Positions 1 to 8,476 of a DNA stretch of 64,000 nt are shown here, in pieces (the first letter of the stretch is position 1; each line of letters starts with the position of its first letter). Made by a program: the position numbers and the translations under genes. The notes below the pieces were generated by a model. The model did no database searches. It worked only from the letters and a program-made list of their open reading frames with translations, and was not told where the DNA came from. This DNA comes from Pseudoalteromonas sp. Scap06 (GTDB taxonomy: Bacteria; Pseudomonadota; Gammaproteobacteria; Enterobacterales; Alteromonadaceae), in assembly GCF_013394165.1 (NCBI RefSeq), contig NZ_CP041330.1, positions 2,410,501 to 2,474,500 of the forward strand, in the 5' to 3' direction.

Positions 1-186
1 AATTCTCAGCTTTTGACCTACAAACGGCTTTTCTTTATCGGGACCTTTACCATCAATTAATTCGCTGGGGGTGTAAAACAAATTAATATTTTCTTGTAAG
101 GCGTACAACACTAAACCAATTGATCCGCCAATACCAAAGAGTACGGCGATAATAACCAAAAGGCGTTTTTTACGTCTAGGGTTCAC
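1..186 (-). CDS. ccmE: Cytochrome c maturation protein CcmE, N-terminal part (cut by window edge)
   Basis: Heme chaperone that binds heme covalently in the periplasm and hands it to apocytochrome c. Only the first 62 residues are in the window. They show a basic start (NPRRKKRLL), one membrane anchor at about residues 8-28, and the start of the periplasmic domain with the family motif FYTPSEL. The heme-binding His lies outside. The start codon is GTG at 186-184, and its GTGA overlaps the ccmD stop by 4 bases, which indicates translational coupling. The next genes of the ccm operon should lie to the left of the window. Confidence 0.93.
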   Translation of the reverse strand, partial: MNPRRKKRLLVIIAVLFGIGGSIGLVLYALQENINLFYTPSELIDGKGPDKEKPFVGQKLRI

Positions 187-386
187 GAGGTTTGCTCCTG
201 CTTAGAATTTTTAATTCGAGTTTCACGTGCAATTTGCTGCTCAACGGACGCTAAAATTTGTTTTTTGTCGCGTAACGAGCTAAATAAAATACCTAATAAA
301 ATCAATGCACATGTACCAAAAGAAAGCCATACATAAAAACCATAGCCTCCCATTGCAATAAAATCTGAAAACGAGTCAAACTGCAT
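183..386 (-). CDS. ccmD: Heme exporter protein CcmD
   Basis: Small (67 aa) membrane protein of the CcmABCD heme-handling complex, thought to help release holo-CcmE from CcmC. It has one hydrophobic segment at about residues 14-36 with the family feature [10 protein letters not shown] before it, then a charged cytoplasmic tail, which is normal for CcmD. It lies between ccmC (2 bases upstream) and ccmE (4-base overlap), the standard operon order. The family is short and poorly conserved, so position and the YGFYVW motif carry most of the call. Confidence 0.92.
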   Translation of the reverse strand: MQFDSFSDFIAMGGYGFYVWLSFGTCALILLGILFSSLRDKKQILASVEQQIARETRIKNSKQEQTS

Positions 387-388
387 AA

Positions 389-1126
389 TTACCCCTTAGT
401 TAACAACTGTCGCACCCATGGGCGGTGCTTTTCACGGTGTAAAATTTCATTTTTAAGACGAATTAAAGTCACCGTACCGACAAACGCGGCAAAGGCTAAA
501 ATATTAATCATTAATGGCCAAAACATACTAGGGTCAACCGCATCGCGATTAAACTTAGTGATACTCGCCCCTTGGTGCAGGGTATTCCACCACTCCACCG
601 AAAAGTGAATAATAGGTAGGTTGATCACCCCTACTATGGCTAAAATTGACGCGGCGCGACCGGCTGACTTTTTATCTTCAAAGGCATGGTACAAAGACAA
701 CACCCCTAAGTATAAAAATAATAAAATAAGTTCAGAAGTCAGTCGTGCATCCCATACCCACCAAGCACCCCACATCGGTTTACCCCATGCGGCACCGGTA
801 ATTAAGGCTATTGCAGTCATACACGCGCCAACAGGCGCGATTGCAATTACCGCAAGTTCTGCATTACGCAATTGCCATACCAAGGCAACAATGGCAGCAA
901 TCGCCATTGATGAATATGCGCCCATAGATAAAATAGCGGAGGGCACGTGAATAAAAATAATACGATAACTGTCTTTTTGTTGGTAATCGGCAGGGGCAAA
1001 ACCTAACCCCCAAATCCAACCAACAATCATACTAACGACCGTTACTACTGCAAAATATGGCAGTAGAGTATTGCATAATTGATATGCTCGCTCTGCTTTC
1101 GCATACGGATGTAACCACTTCCACAT
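389..1126 (-). CDS. ccmC: Heme exporter protein CcmC
   Basis: Six-helix inner-membrane protein that presents heme to CcmE (cytochrome c maturation system I). The tryptophan-rich WWD motif of heme-handling proteins is seen at about residues 114-130 (WGKPMWGAWWVWDARLT). The flanking histidines that ligate heme in this family appear as H60 and H174. The length of 245 aa is normal. It is one base from ccmB and 2 bases from ccmD, within the ccmA-B-C-D-E operon. Confidence 0.97.
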   Translation of the reverse strand: MWKWLHPYAKAERAYQLCNTLLPYFAVVTVVSMIVGWIWGLGFAPADYQQKDSYRIIFIHVPSAILSMGAYSSMAIAAIVALVWQLRNAELAVIAIAPVGACMTAIALITGAAWGKPMWGAWWVWDARLTSELILLFLYLGVLSLYHAFEDKKSAGRAASILAIVGVINLPIIHFSVEWWNTLHQGASITKFNRDAVDPSMFWPLMINILAFAAFVGTVTLIRLKNEILHREKHRPWVRQLLTKG

Positions 1127-1127
1127 A

Positions 1128-1814
1128 TTAACTTACACTCACTTTTAATGCTGATGATATGGCAATTGGTGCACTGATAATCGCAACGACTAACATAGCA
1201 CCAAGGATTGCAAGCTGACCACTGTAATCCAGCGACATAGTGCTGGTATCAATAGCGGAAGTTGCAAAAATTAAAACTGGAATATACAAAGGCAACACTA
1301 ATAAGCTCATTAAAATGCCGCCTTTTTGTAATCCCACAGTCAAACCCGCCCCTATTGCGCCAATAAAGCTTAATAAAGGGCTTCCTAGTAATAGCGTTAA
1401 TAACGTGGCCATTAAGGCCGTTGTTTCTAAATTTAGTAATAAAGCAAATAAAGGAGTCATAAAGACCAACGGTAAGCCGGTGATCACCCAATGGGCCGCA
1501 ACTTTACCTAGCACAGTTAATGATAATGGATACGAGGAAGCAATTAGTTGCTCCAAAGAGCCATCGTTATAGTCATCTCTAAATAACTTATCGAGTCCAA
1601 GCATGGTTGATAATAAAGCCGCAACCCAAATAATGCCTGGCGCCATTCTTGATAACAACCCAGGCTCTGGCCCTATTGCTAATGGGAATAACGAGATAAC
1701 AATTAAAAAAAACAAGATAGGATTGACTATTTCAGCACGCTGGCGAAAAGCGAGTTTAACGTCTTTACTAAATACCGCGACAAATAACTGCCAATATGAG
1801 TGCTGTCGTGTCAT
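1128..1814 (-). CDS. ccmB: Heme exporter protein CcmB
   Basis: Membrane subunit of the CcmAB ABC transporter, which acts with CcmC and CcmD to release heme-loaded CcmE using ATP. The 228-residue protein has about six hydrophobic segments and the family-typical N-terminal part (FRQRAEIVNPILFF). The ATG overlaps the ccmA stop by one base, so the two subunits are translationally coupled. Confidence 0.96.
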   Translation of the reverse strand: MTRQHSYWQLFVAVFSKDVKLAFRQRAEIVNPILFFLIVISLFPLAIGPEPGLLSRMAPGIIWVAALLSTMLGLDKLFRDDYNDGSLEQLIASSYPLSLTVLGKVAAHWVITGLPLVFMTPLFALLLNLETTALMATLLTLLLGSPLLSFIGAIGAGLTVGLQKGGILMSLLVLPLYIPVLIFATSAIDTSTMSLDYSGQLAILGAMLVVAIISAPIAISSALKVSVS

Positions 1815-2434
1815 TAGTGGCGGTACTCCAAAGTCAAGGTCTGTAGGTCACTAAAGTGGGTGGTTAGGTCTTGGTGTGTTGTTAACAAAATAGCGCCCCC
1901 CTTTGATAAGTGCTCAGTAAAACGTTGCTGTAAAAAAGCAACGCCACTTTTGTCGAGCGCTGTAAATGGTTCATCTAAAATCCATAACTTAGCTTCAGAT
2001 AACCATAATCTAACCAAAGCTACTCGTCTTTGTTGACCCGCCGATAATGTTCTTACGGGCACATCTTCCAGCCCTACCAAACCTAACTTACTCAACAAAG
2101 GATATAAATCAGGTGTATTAACATAACCATTAATTGCCAACCAATGTGCTACATTTTCAACTGCACTGAGTTGTACATTAACTCCGGTTTTATGGCCTAT
2201 AAATAATAAATCTCTGGCGTATTCGTCATAATATTTTTTGATAGATTGATTAAGGTATAAAATATCACCTTCATCAGGCAGCGAAAAACCGGCAATGATG
2301 CGCAATAATGATGTTTTGCCAGCCCCATTAGGACCAGCTAACTGCATGATTTGACCGCTTTTAAGGCTAAAATTAAGTTCATCAAACAAACAACGCTCTT
2401 GCTTGATACAAGTAACGGACTTAATGTGTAACAA
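1814..2434 (-). CDS. ccmA: Cytochrome c biogenesis ATP-binding export protein CcmA
   Basis: ATPase subunit of the CcmAB transporter. Motifs in order: Walker A (GPNGAGKTS), ABC signature (TLSAGQQRRVALVR), Walker B (LWILDEPFTALD) and the switch His (LLTTHQ). The open frame reaches a TTG at 2455. I prefer the TTG at 2434 because an AGAGAGAA ribosome binding site lies 9 bases before it, and the protein then starts MLHIKSVTCI, the usual CcmA N-terminus. It is the first gene of the ccm operon, divergent from the fliK-like gene at 2548 across about 110 bases. Confidence 0.95.
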   Translation of the reverse strand: MLHIKSVTCIKQERCLFDELNFSLKSGQIMQLAGPNGAGKTSLLRIIAGFSLPDEGDILYLNQSIKKYYDEYARDLLFIGHKTGVNVQLSAVENVAHWLAINGYVNTPDLYPLLSKLGLVGLEDVPVRTLSAGQQRRVALVRLWLSEAKLWILDEPFTALDKSGVAFLQQRFTEHLSKGGAILLTTHQDLTTHFSDLQTLTLEYRH

Positions 2435-2547
2435 GATGACGATTCTCTCTGCCAAAAATTAGCGGTAAGTCTACCATAATGATAGGGTAATACGAATATT
2501 GCTTTAGAATCGATTTACTTAAAATACAGAAAACTTGATATAAAATA

Positions 2548-4713
2548 ATGAATACACCAACGCACATTACAGTGACTAACCCACAGGTTAGTAATCAAAC
2601 AACCGATTCGGGTAAAACTGCGTTACCAATACTGCCGCCTGAAGTACTAGCGGCAAAAAACATTCAGTTTTCTAAAGATTCAGTTACGCTTGATGTATTT
2701 ATGAATAAGCATTGGCAAACAATTCGGCTCACTGTTAATGAAGCCCCAACAAACGTTGAAAAAATAGCGAGTGCTAACATACAACTAAGTGCAGATGGTA
2801 AAAGCTTAACCATTATTCCTAACAACAGCACCTTATCAATTAAACAACCAGAACAGTTACAGCGGTTTTTAAACTTTATAAACACTCAAAGTGATATTCA
2901 AAACAACCCGCTATCGATACAAGTTACTTTAAAGCCAACGCCAAAACTGGTGATTGAAAAATTTAATGCCAGCATCGCCATTAATAAACAAGTAGCGCAA
3001 TTACTGGCCGAAGAACCCTTATTAAAAGGCATAATTGATACTGATGGCAAAGGTACACGGCTAAATATCATTAATCGTTTTGCTGACATTGTACATTCTC
3101 AACCTTTAAGCCAGGCAAAACTAACACAATTAGTTGCTAACAATTTAGGTCATGCTCAGCTTCATGCTACACCCAAGTTTGCGGTGCTAACTCCAAATAC
3201 CGCAAAAAGCTCGTTAAATATTAGCTTAAGCCATCAACAGTTATCTGAACTACCCACAACGCCGACTAAGGTAACTATTAGCAGCCAAGCAGATAAACTA
3301 TTAATTAAAACCGCTTATCAAAATATAACCGTGGAGCTTAAAAACTCATTTAGTAAACCATTTAATGAAATGCTGTTACAGCAACCGCAAGTTGCTATCG
3401 ATTCGCAAAAAATTAAGTCTCATCCACTTAGTACCGTTAATAGTCCAATTCAATCATGGCTAAAAAGCAGCTTTGCTGATTTTAAAACACGTATTTTAGA
3501 TGCGGTAAAACATTTTGAAAGCAAGCCATTTACCACTGTATTAAACGCATCTCAAAAACCAAACATTGCTTTTAATGAACAGCAACAATTGCTCGCGCCA
3601 ACGCAAAAAATAGACATTACGCAATTAAAAAGCCCTTTAGGAACTCCCCCCCCTTTAGTGCAACTAACCCAGCAGCTAAAAACCAGTATCTCTTTATGGC
3701 AACAGCGAGCGTTACCAACACCCGTAGATTTACACCCTGTTATTACCCAATCAGCACAAACAGCTAATAGCACCTTAACAGCCGTTAATCATTTGCAGCC
3801 ACTGGAAAAGCTATTATTGACAGCCGTTTTAAAGCAAACCGAAACCGCTCCAATAGAGCAAAAAGAAGCAAGCAAACACGCTCTAAGCAGCCAACTAAAC
3901 ACTATCGTAACTAAGGCGGCAGATCAGGGTACTGACTTAAACCGCTTGGTTAATCAAGCTTTTAACCGTATGTTGTCAGAAAGTAATTTACACCCGACCA
4001 CCATACAACGTGAAATACTCAGCACTATAAAGCCGACACAACTAACCAGTGACACTTTGCAGAGTTCCTTTAATCGAGGTGTAGAACAACTTTCATTAAG
4101 CATTTTAGCTGCGCCGATTATTAACCAAAACCCAACAGCCGTTAGCATTAATAATCAAAGCGGTTTAGAGGCCCTACTTCAGGTTTTATTACCAAGCTTC
4201 AAGGCCGGTAATAATACTAATAAGTTATTAGAACAGTTACAGCAACCACAAGTGCAAGCATTAGCAGGTGAATTAACACAAATTAAAAACACCTTAAGCC
4301 AAGTACAAGCGCCCGTTTTGAGCCAGCAGCCTGACACTAACTCCTTAGTGCAGTTTTTATTGCCTATGAAACTGCCACCAGAGGCGGCACAAACAGAAAT
4401 ATCGTTAGGACAATATAAAAAGCCAAACAACGGCAAATTAGCGGATAAAAACGTGTGGTTTGTAAGATTAAATTTTGATTATGCTGAACTAGGTAAGCTG
4501 CAAATAACCGCAGAGTTGATGGACAAAGCATTAGATTGTCAGTTATTAGCGTCCACTCAAGCTGTGAGCGCGTTGGCTCATCCACACCTTGATAATTTAC
4601 GCTCAAAACTAGCAAAACAGGGCTTACAAGTCGGCGATCTTAATTTGAAACGCGCAGATGACAACCATCAAGCATTTTATCAATCCCATACCATTATAAA
4701 TATTAAGGTTTAG
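2548..4713 (+). CDS. Second FliK-like hook-length-control family protein (FliK2)
   Basis: Large (721 aa), Gln-, Thr- and Asn-rich, low-complexity protein whose last 90 residues form a FliK C-terminal (Flg_hook) type domain. This part has alternating beta segments (WFVRLNFDYAELGKLQITAEL) and a helix ending SKLAKQGLQVGDLNL. FliK measures hook length and switches export specificity by contacting the FlhB C-terminal domain. The true fliK is at 24659-26470, so this is a paralogue. The next gene, 2 bases downstream, encodes an FlhB C-terminal-domain homologue, so the two are probably partners. No clear ribosome binding site precedes the ATG. Bacillus YlqG/YlqH is a comparable pairing. The precise role is unknown. 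Confidence 0.8.
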   Translation: MNTPTHITVTNPQVSNQTTDSGKTALPILPPEVLAAKNIQFSKDSVTLDVFMNKHWQTIRLTVNEAPTNVEKIASANIQLSADGKSLTIIPNNSTLSIKQPEQLQRFLNFINTQSDIQNNPLSIQVTLKPTPKLVIEKFNASIAINKQVAQLLAEEPLLKGIIDTDGKGTRLNIINRFADIVHSQPLSQAKLTQLVANNLGHAQLHATPKFAVLTPNTAKSSLNISLSHQQLSELPTTPTKVTISSQADKLLIKTAYQNITVELKNSFSKPFNEMLLQQPQVAIDSQKIKSHPLSTVNSPIQSWLKSSFADFKTRILDAVKHFESKPFTTVLNASQKPNIAFNEQQQLLAPTQKIDITQLKSPLGTPPPLVQLTQQLKTSISLWQQRALPTPVDLHPVITQSAQTANSTLTAVNHLQPLEKLLLTAVLKQTETAPIEQKEASKHALSSQLNTIVTKAADQGTDLNRLVNQAFNRMLSESNLHPTTIQREILSTIKPTQLTSDTLQSSFNRGVEQLSLSILAAPIINQNPTAVSINNQSGLEALLQVLLPSFKAGNNTNKLLEQLQQPQVQALAGELTQIKNTLSQVQAPVLSQQPDTNSLVQFLLPMKLPPEAAQTEISLGQYKKPNNGKLADKNVWFVRLNFDYAELGKLQITAELMDKALDCQLLASTQAVSALAHPHLDNLRSKLAKQGLQVGDLNLKRADDNHQAFYQSHTIINIKV

Positions 4714-4715
4714 CC

Positions 4716-5024
4716 ATGACGGATTCATTTAAAAACAATTCAGCAATTGGACTGCTCTACGAAACGGGTAATTCACCCACCGTAAGCGCTAAAGGGTTTG
4801 GAGAATTGGCGGATGAAATTATTGCCCTAGCTAAAGATAAAGGTATTTTAATCCATCAGGATGAAGCACTTGCAAATACACTGTCGAAATTAGAGCTTGG
4901 CGAAGAGATCCCTAAAGAGCTTTACTTTGTTATTGCTGAACTGATTGCTTTTTCATATGTGGTAAGAGGGAAATTCCCGCCCGGATGGCAGGACTTTCAA
5001 GGGAAGCTCAATATAAAAGCATGA
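4716..5024 (+). CDS. Free-standing FlhB C-terminal-domain protein (FhlB/YlqH-like)
   Basis: A 102-residue homologue of the cytoplasmic C-terminal domain of FlhB (EscU/YscU/HrcU family). It aligns with residues following the cleavage site of this organism's FlhB: SAIGLLYE against YSVALKYD, AKGFGELADEI against AKGVDELAMQI, and ELGEEIPKELYFVIAELIAF against EVGDQIPDQLFTAVAQVLAY. It has no transmembrane part and no NPTH autocleavage motif, so it corresponds roughly to the fragment left after FlhB self-cleavage. Proteins of this type are known to substitute partly for FlhB-C in export switching. It is co-transcribed with the FliK-like gene and followed by a strong terminator. Confidence 0.88.
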   Translation: MTDSFKNNSAIGLLYETGNSPTVSAKGFGELADEIIALAKDKGILIHQDEALANTLSKLELGEEIPKELYFVIAELIAFSYVVRGKFPPGWQDFQGKLNIKA

Positions 5025-5041
5025 GCCAATATGATAAAAAC

Positions 5042-5066
5042 AAAAAAGGCGCTAAGCGCCTTTTTG
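5042..5066. terminator. Bidirectional rho-independent terminator
   Basis: AAAAGGCGC-TAA-GCGCCTTTT hairpin with an A-run on one side and a T-run on the other, lying between two convergent operons. It ends the FliK2/FhlB operon on the plus strand and the long flhA-to-DUF2802 chemotaxis operon on the minus strand. The stop codon of the DUF2802 gene (5054-5052) lies in the hairpin loop. Confidence 0.9.
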
Positions 5067-5453
5067 TTTGTGTAAAGAAAATAACAGTTCTGCTTCGGCG
5101 CGGGGTAATTCACACTCGCGAATAACCTCATCTAAATCAGCACCTAGCTCAACCATTTTTACCGCTCGAGAGTATATTTTAGCATCAGGGTCATCGTATT
5201 TTTGAGCAGCTTGTTGCTGTATCAGCTCTTGGTTTTGTTGTTCTACCTCAAGCACTCGTTTACCAATACTCATTAATCCAGTTCGTAACTCAGAGACTTC
5301 GCTACGTAAAATATTAATCTGCTCTGATGAATCTTTAAATTGCTGTAATTGTGCGCCAAGCTCATTCGCATAACGCTTTTTAAACATCACAATTAACAGC
5401 AGCGAGAATAGCCCAAATGCCAAACCCGCAATTGCAATACCAAGTAATAACAT
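5052..5453 (-). CDS. DUF2802 domain membrane protein at the end of the chemotaxis operon
   Basis: A 133-residue protein with one N-terminal membrane helix (about residues 2-25), then a coiled coil (about 30-85, rich in Glu and Gln) and a small C-terminal helical region (YSRAVKMVELGADLDEVIRECELPRAEAELLFSLHK) that resembles a helix-turn-helix-like fold. It matches the DUF2802 family, which closes the fliA-che-mot-par-cheW operon in polar flagellates such as Pseudomonas and Vibrio. Its function is not established. The context suggests a role at the polar array or motor. It follows cheW by 18 bases. Confidence 0.85.
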   Translation of the reverse strand: MLLLGIAIAGLAFGLFSLLLIVMFKKRYANELGAQLQQFKDSSEQINILRSEVSELRTGLMSIGKRVLEVEQQNQELIQQQAAQKYDDPDAKIYSRAVKMVELGADLDEVIRECELPRAEAELLFSLHKQKGA

Positions 5454-5471
5454 AATTTTATGTAGAGAAGC

Positions 5472-5969
5472 TTATATATCGCTTAACTCATCCCATTCGT
5501 CATCACTAAGTAGTTTATTTAAATCAACCAGAATAAGTAGCTCATTATCGCGGTTACATACACCTTGAATAAATTTAGCACTTTCTTCAGTACCCACGTT
5601 TGGAGCGCTGTCAATTTCTGAGCTACGTAAATACACGACCTCAGACACGCTATCGGCTAAAATACCAATTACTTGTTCTTCAGCTTCAATAATCAAAATA
5701 CGTGAATTGTCGGTCGCTTCAATGTCAGGTAACCCAAAGCGAGAGCGAGTATCAATAACGGTAACAACATTACCACGCAGGTTGATAATACCAATCACAT
5801 ACGAAGGCGCACCTGGGACAGGAGCAATTTCGGTGTAACGCAGTATTTCTTGCACTTGCATTACATTTACGCCATAAGTTTCATCTTCTAGCTTAAACGT
5901 AACCCACTGTAAAATTTCATCATTATTATCTGCATTTTTTTTAGCTGACAGTAATTTATCTTCACTCAT
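5472..5969 (-). CDS. cheW: Chemotaxis coupling protein CheW
   Basis: Adaptor that links chemoreceptors to the CheA kinase in the polar signalling array. The 165-residue protein is one CheW domain: QWVTFKLEDETYGVNVMQVQEILRYTEIAPVPGAPSYVIGIINLRGNVVTVID with the conserved NLRG, and the C-terminal half ending LLILVDLNKLL. Length and motifs are normal. It follows parP by 21 bases in the chemotaxis operon. Confidence 0.97.
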   Translation of the reverse strand: MSEDKLLSAKKNADNNDEILQWVTFKLEDETYGVNVMQVQEILRYTEIAPVPGAPSYVIGIINLRGNVVTVIDTRSRFGLPDIEATDNSRILIIEAEEQVIGILADSVSEVVYLRSSEIDSAPNVGTEESAKFIQGVCNRDNELLILVDLNKLLSDDEWDELSDI

Positions 5970-5990
5970 GCTCTTACCTCGTAATGGTCA

Positions 5991-6725
5991 TTACTTGTGA
6001 CGGCTATCTAAGCCCTTCTCTAATAGTGCATTTAAATTATTAACATCTATTAAAGCACACATTTTTTCTTTAATTACTCCAGCAAGCCATGGGCGCTTAC
6101 TGTCATTTGTACGCCATTTTACATCTTCTTTACTCAATGTAATGTTATTTATTAGTTTTTCTGCTAATAAACCCCACTGGCTATCACCTAAAGTGATTAG
6201 ATATTGATAATTTAAAGATGCCTCTAACTGCTCATCATACTTTTCAGGCATAACCCAGCGTGCAGTATCAACAACATTGAGCTTTTCTTCTCGGTTGATC
6301 ATGACACCTTTAAACCATTTAGGTTTACCAAATAAATGATTCACTTCCCCAAGCTCATGAATGCCGCCTAACGCTTTTAATGGCACTGCTAAAGTGAGTC
6401 CTGCTACCTCAAAAAATAATGCCTGAAATTCACCATCAAAGTATTCAGCTTCATTACCAAGTGCTACATCATGTTCAGTTTTAAGCTGCTGAACTTGGTG
6501 AGAATCTATTTCTACATTCGTTACCTGCTCATGGCGTTTTTCAACCTCAACAACCGGCTCAACTACCGATTCAACCTGAAGTGGTTGCTCTTTTTGCTCT
6601 TCATACGCTACCTGCTCAAGCAATTTAGCAACAGGCTCAAGGTCTTTCGCTGGTACGTCATCAGATAATAACGCCCCTAAATACTGAGTGACTACTTTTT
6701 CATTAGCAAATAATTGCTTACTCAT
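5991..6725 (-). CDS. parP: ParP, CheW-like array-tethering protein
   Basis: A 244-residue protein with an acidic, Glu- and Val-rich N-terminal half (about 20-85, probably disordered) and a C-terminal CheW-like domain (about 100-240; FEVAGLTLAVPLKALGGIHELGEV and later MINREEKLNVVDTARWVMP). In Vibrio, ParP binds ParC through its N-terminal region and binds receptors and CheA through the CheW-like part, which keeps arrays at the flagellated pole. The family assignment rests on architecture and on the position between parC (3 bases upstream) and cheW. Confidence 0.87.
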   Translation of the reverse strand: MSKQLFANEKVVTQYLGALLSDDVPAKDLEPVAKLLEQVAYEEQKEQPLQVESVVEPVVEVEKRHEQVTNVEIDSHQVQQLKTEHDVALGNEAEYFDGEFQALFFEVAGLTLAVPLKALGGIHELGEVNHLFGKPKWFKGVMINREEKLNVVDTARWVMPEKYDEQLEASLNYQYLITLGDSQWGLLAEKLINNITLSKEDVKWRTNDSKRPWLAGVIKEKMCALIDVNNLNALLEKGLDSRHK

Positions 6726-6728
6726 TTA

Positions 6729-7499
6729 TTAACCTTGTTTTATTAAATATTCGAGCAATGCTTTATAAGCATAGACTCCACGGGCATTAGGGCAAAAATC
6801 AATAGGCACTTTTTGCGCTAAACTCGCATCTCTAAATTTTGTATCAACAGGAATTACACCTGGCCATACTTTTTCTTTGTACGTATCTTGTAATGTTTTA
6901 TAGGCTTCAAGTGACGCTTTGGTGCGCTTATCATACATAGTTGGAATTATAGTATATTCATAGCTTTTCGCTTGCGAGGTTTGCATTAATTCCATAGTAC
7001 GCATCATTCTATCAAGCCCCTTAAGCGCTAAGAACTCAGTTTGTACTGGCACCAGCACTCTTTCACAAGCAGCAAGGGCATTGACCATAAGTACCCCTAA
7101 AACGGGCGGACAATCTAAAATTGCGTAATCGTAATGCTCGCCAATTTTAGCCAATGTTTTTTTTAAAATCAGGCCCATCCCCGTTTTATTACCCATACTA
7201 CGGTCAAGTGTAGCAATCGCCATTGTGGCAGGTAAAATATCAAGATTTTCTATAGTAGAAGGGCATAATGCTTGCAATATTTCCTCGCTTTTCATGCTCG
7301 ACCCGCGACTGAAAATATCGTAAACACTGACCTCTAAATCTTCTGAATCAATGCCAAAGTAATAAGTTAATGATGCATGTGGATCGGTATCAATCAGTAA
7401 CACTCGCTTACCTTGAAGCGCAAGGATGCCAGCAAGGCTAACCGCTGTAGTGGTTTTACCTACCCCTCCTTTTTGATTGGCTACTGTCCAGATTTTCAC
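6729..7499 (-). CDS. parC: ParC, ParA-family ATPase for polar chemotaxis arrays
   Basis: ParA/MinD-type ATPase of 256 aa. The deviant Walker A (KGGVGKTTTAV) begins at residue 10, followed by LLIDTDPHASLTYYFG and the Walker B region YAILDCPPVLG. In Vibrio the orthologue localises chemotaxis clusters to the pole together with ParP. It is distinct from FlhG, the other ParA-like protein of this operon at 14651-15511. The start codon is GTG (7499-7497), with only a short distance to the AGGA upstream, so translation may be modest. Confidence 0.9.
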   Translation of the reverse strand: MKIWTVANQKGGVGKTTTAVSLAGILALQGKRVLLIDTDPHASLTYYFGIDSEDLEVSVYDIFSRGSSMKSEEILQALCPSTIENLDILPATMAIATLDRSMGNKTGMGLILKKTLAKIGEHYDYAILDCPPVLGVLMVNALAACERVLVPVQTEFLALKGLDRMMRTMELMQTSQAKSYEYTIIPTMYDKRTKASLEAYKTLQDTYKEKVWPGVIPVDTKFRDASLAQKVPIDFCPNARGVYAYKALLEYLIKQG

Positions 7500-7511
7500 A
7501 TTACATCCTAA

Positions 7512-8471
7512 TTACTGTTCATTACGCGTAGTAACACGAATACCACCATGCTCTAAGCGAATTATTTTTATTGTATCGTCTTGAGTAGGCAGCTCAACTT
7601 CAGCTGGTTTAATAGCTTCAGGAAGTTGCTGCTCAGTATCCTCATCCGCTGACTCTAAAACCAAGCCGTATTTGGAAAGCGCAATCACCACTTTGCGGTT
7701 TTCAGCCCGCCCTGCTTCGGTATCATTATCGGCAAAAGGTGAGTATTGGCCATATCCCTCAATTGCCATGCGCGCAGATTGAATACCTAAGCGCTCTAAT
7801 TCAACTAATATTGATGTTGCACGTGCCACCGACAACTCCCAATTAGAGCGAAATATTTCATTGCGAATAGTTTCGTTATCTGTGTATCCCCGCACTCTTA
7901 TATAGTTATCGACAGGTGCGATTATTGCTTCAATCTTTTTTACAACGTCTTTAGCTTGGTTATGCGCAACGGCACTACCGCTGGCAAACAACAACCCAGA
8001 ATTAAGTTCAATAACCAGCCAATCTTGACTAAGCTCTAAGCTTGCATCGCCACTACGTATTTCATCAATGAGTGACGACTGTAGTTTGACCAGTAAACTG
8101 TCGAGTGGCTTACCTAAGTGACGCTGGCTGATATTGCTATTATCACTTTGGCCATCGAGCAATACTGGCCCTTGTTCTTGTTTTTGAATACTTTCGCCAT
8201 ATAAAACTTCAGCCTCGGGAGTCACTCTTTCAAGCAACAAAGCATCGCCGTTTACTCCCTTACCTTGCTGAGAAAATTGTTTAGCTGACTTATCAAAAAC
8301 ATGCTCAAGAGAGTCAGATAAAACTTGTATATTGTCTTCTTTGTTTATTGCAATAGCATACAATACAACAAAAAATGCAAACATAATGGTCATGTAATCT
8401 GCATAAGAGACTAGCCAACGCTCAGTATGTTGGCTTTTAACGTTTTGATGACGTAAGCGACGGCGAAGCAT
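7512..8471 (-). CDS. motD: Flagellar stator protein MotD (MotB family)
   Basis: Stator B subunit, 319 aa. One transmembrane helix at about residues 20-42 carries the conserved ion-binding aspartate (D25 in SYADYMTIMFAFF). A periplasmic plug/linker follows, then an OmpA-like peptidoglycan-binding domain at about 195-280 (RVRGYTDNE ... NWELSVARA ... AENRKVVIAL). The pair sits directly after cheB, as motCD does in Pseudomonas, and not in the place of Vibrio pomAB. It probably uses protons or sodium with MotC; the ion cannot be settled from sequence alone. Confidence 0.9.
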   Translation of the reverse strand: MLRRRLRHQNVKSQHTERWLVSYADYMTIMFAFFVVLYAIAINKEDNIQVLSDSLEHVFDKSAKQFSQQGKGVNGDALLLERVTPEAEVLYGESIQKQEQGPVLLDGQSDNSNISQRHLGKPLDSLLVKLQSSLIDEIRSGDASLELSQDWLVIELNSGLLFASGSAVAHNQAKDVVKKIEAIIAPVDNYIRVRGYTDNETIRNEIFRSNWELSVARATSILVELERLGIQSARMAIEGYGQYSPFADNDTEAGRAENRKVVIALSKYGLVLESADEDTEQQLPEAIKPAEVELPTQDDTIKIIRLEHGGIRVTTRNEQ

Positions 8472-8476
8472 AACCG

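Noticed and set aside
3600..3660. CRISPR or repeat arrays anywhere in the window
   Set aside because: No direct repeats with regular spacers were seen; the low-complexity Gln/Thr codons of the FliK-like gene are not an array.
6471..6668. 65-residue plus-strand frame inside parP
   Set aside because: Aromatic-rich mirror of the Glu/Val/Gln-rich parP linker, no ribosome site.
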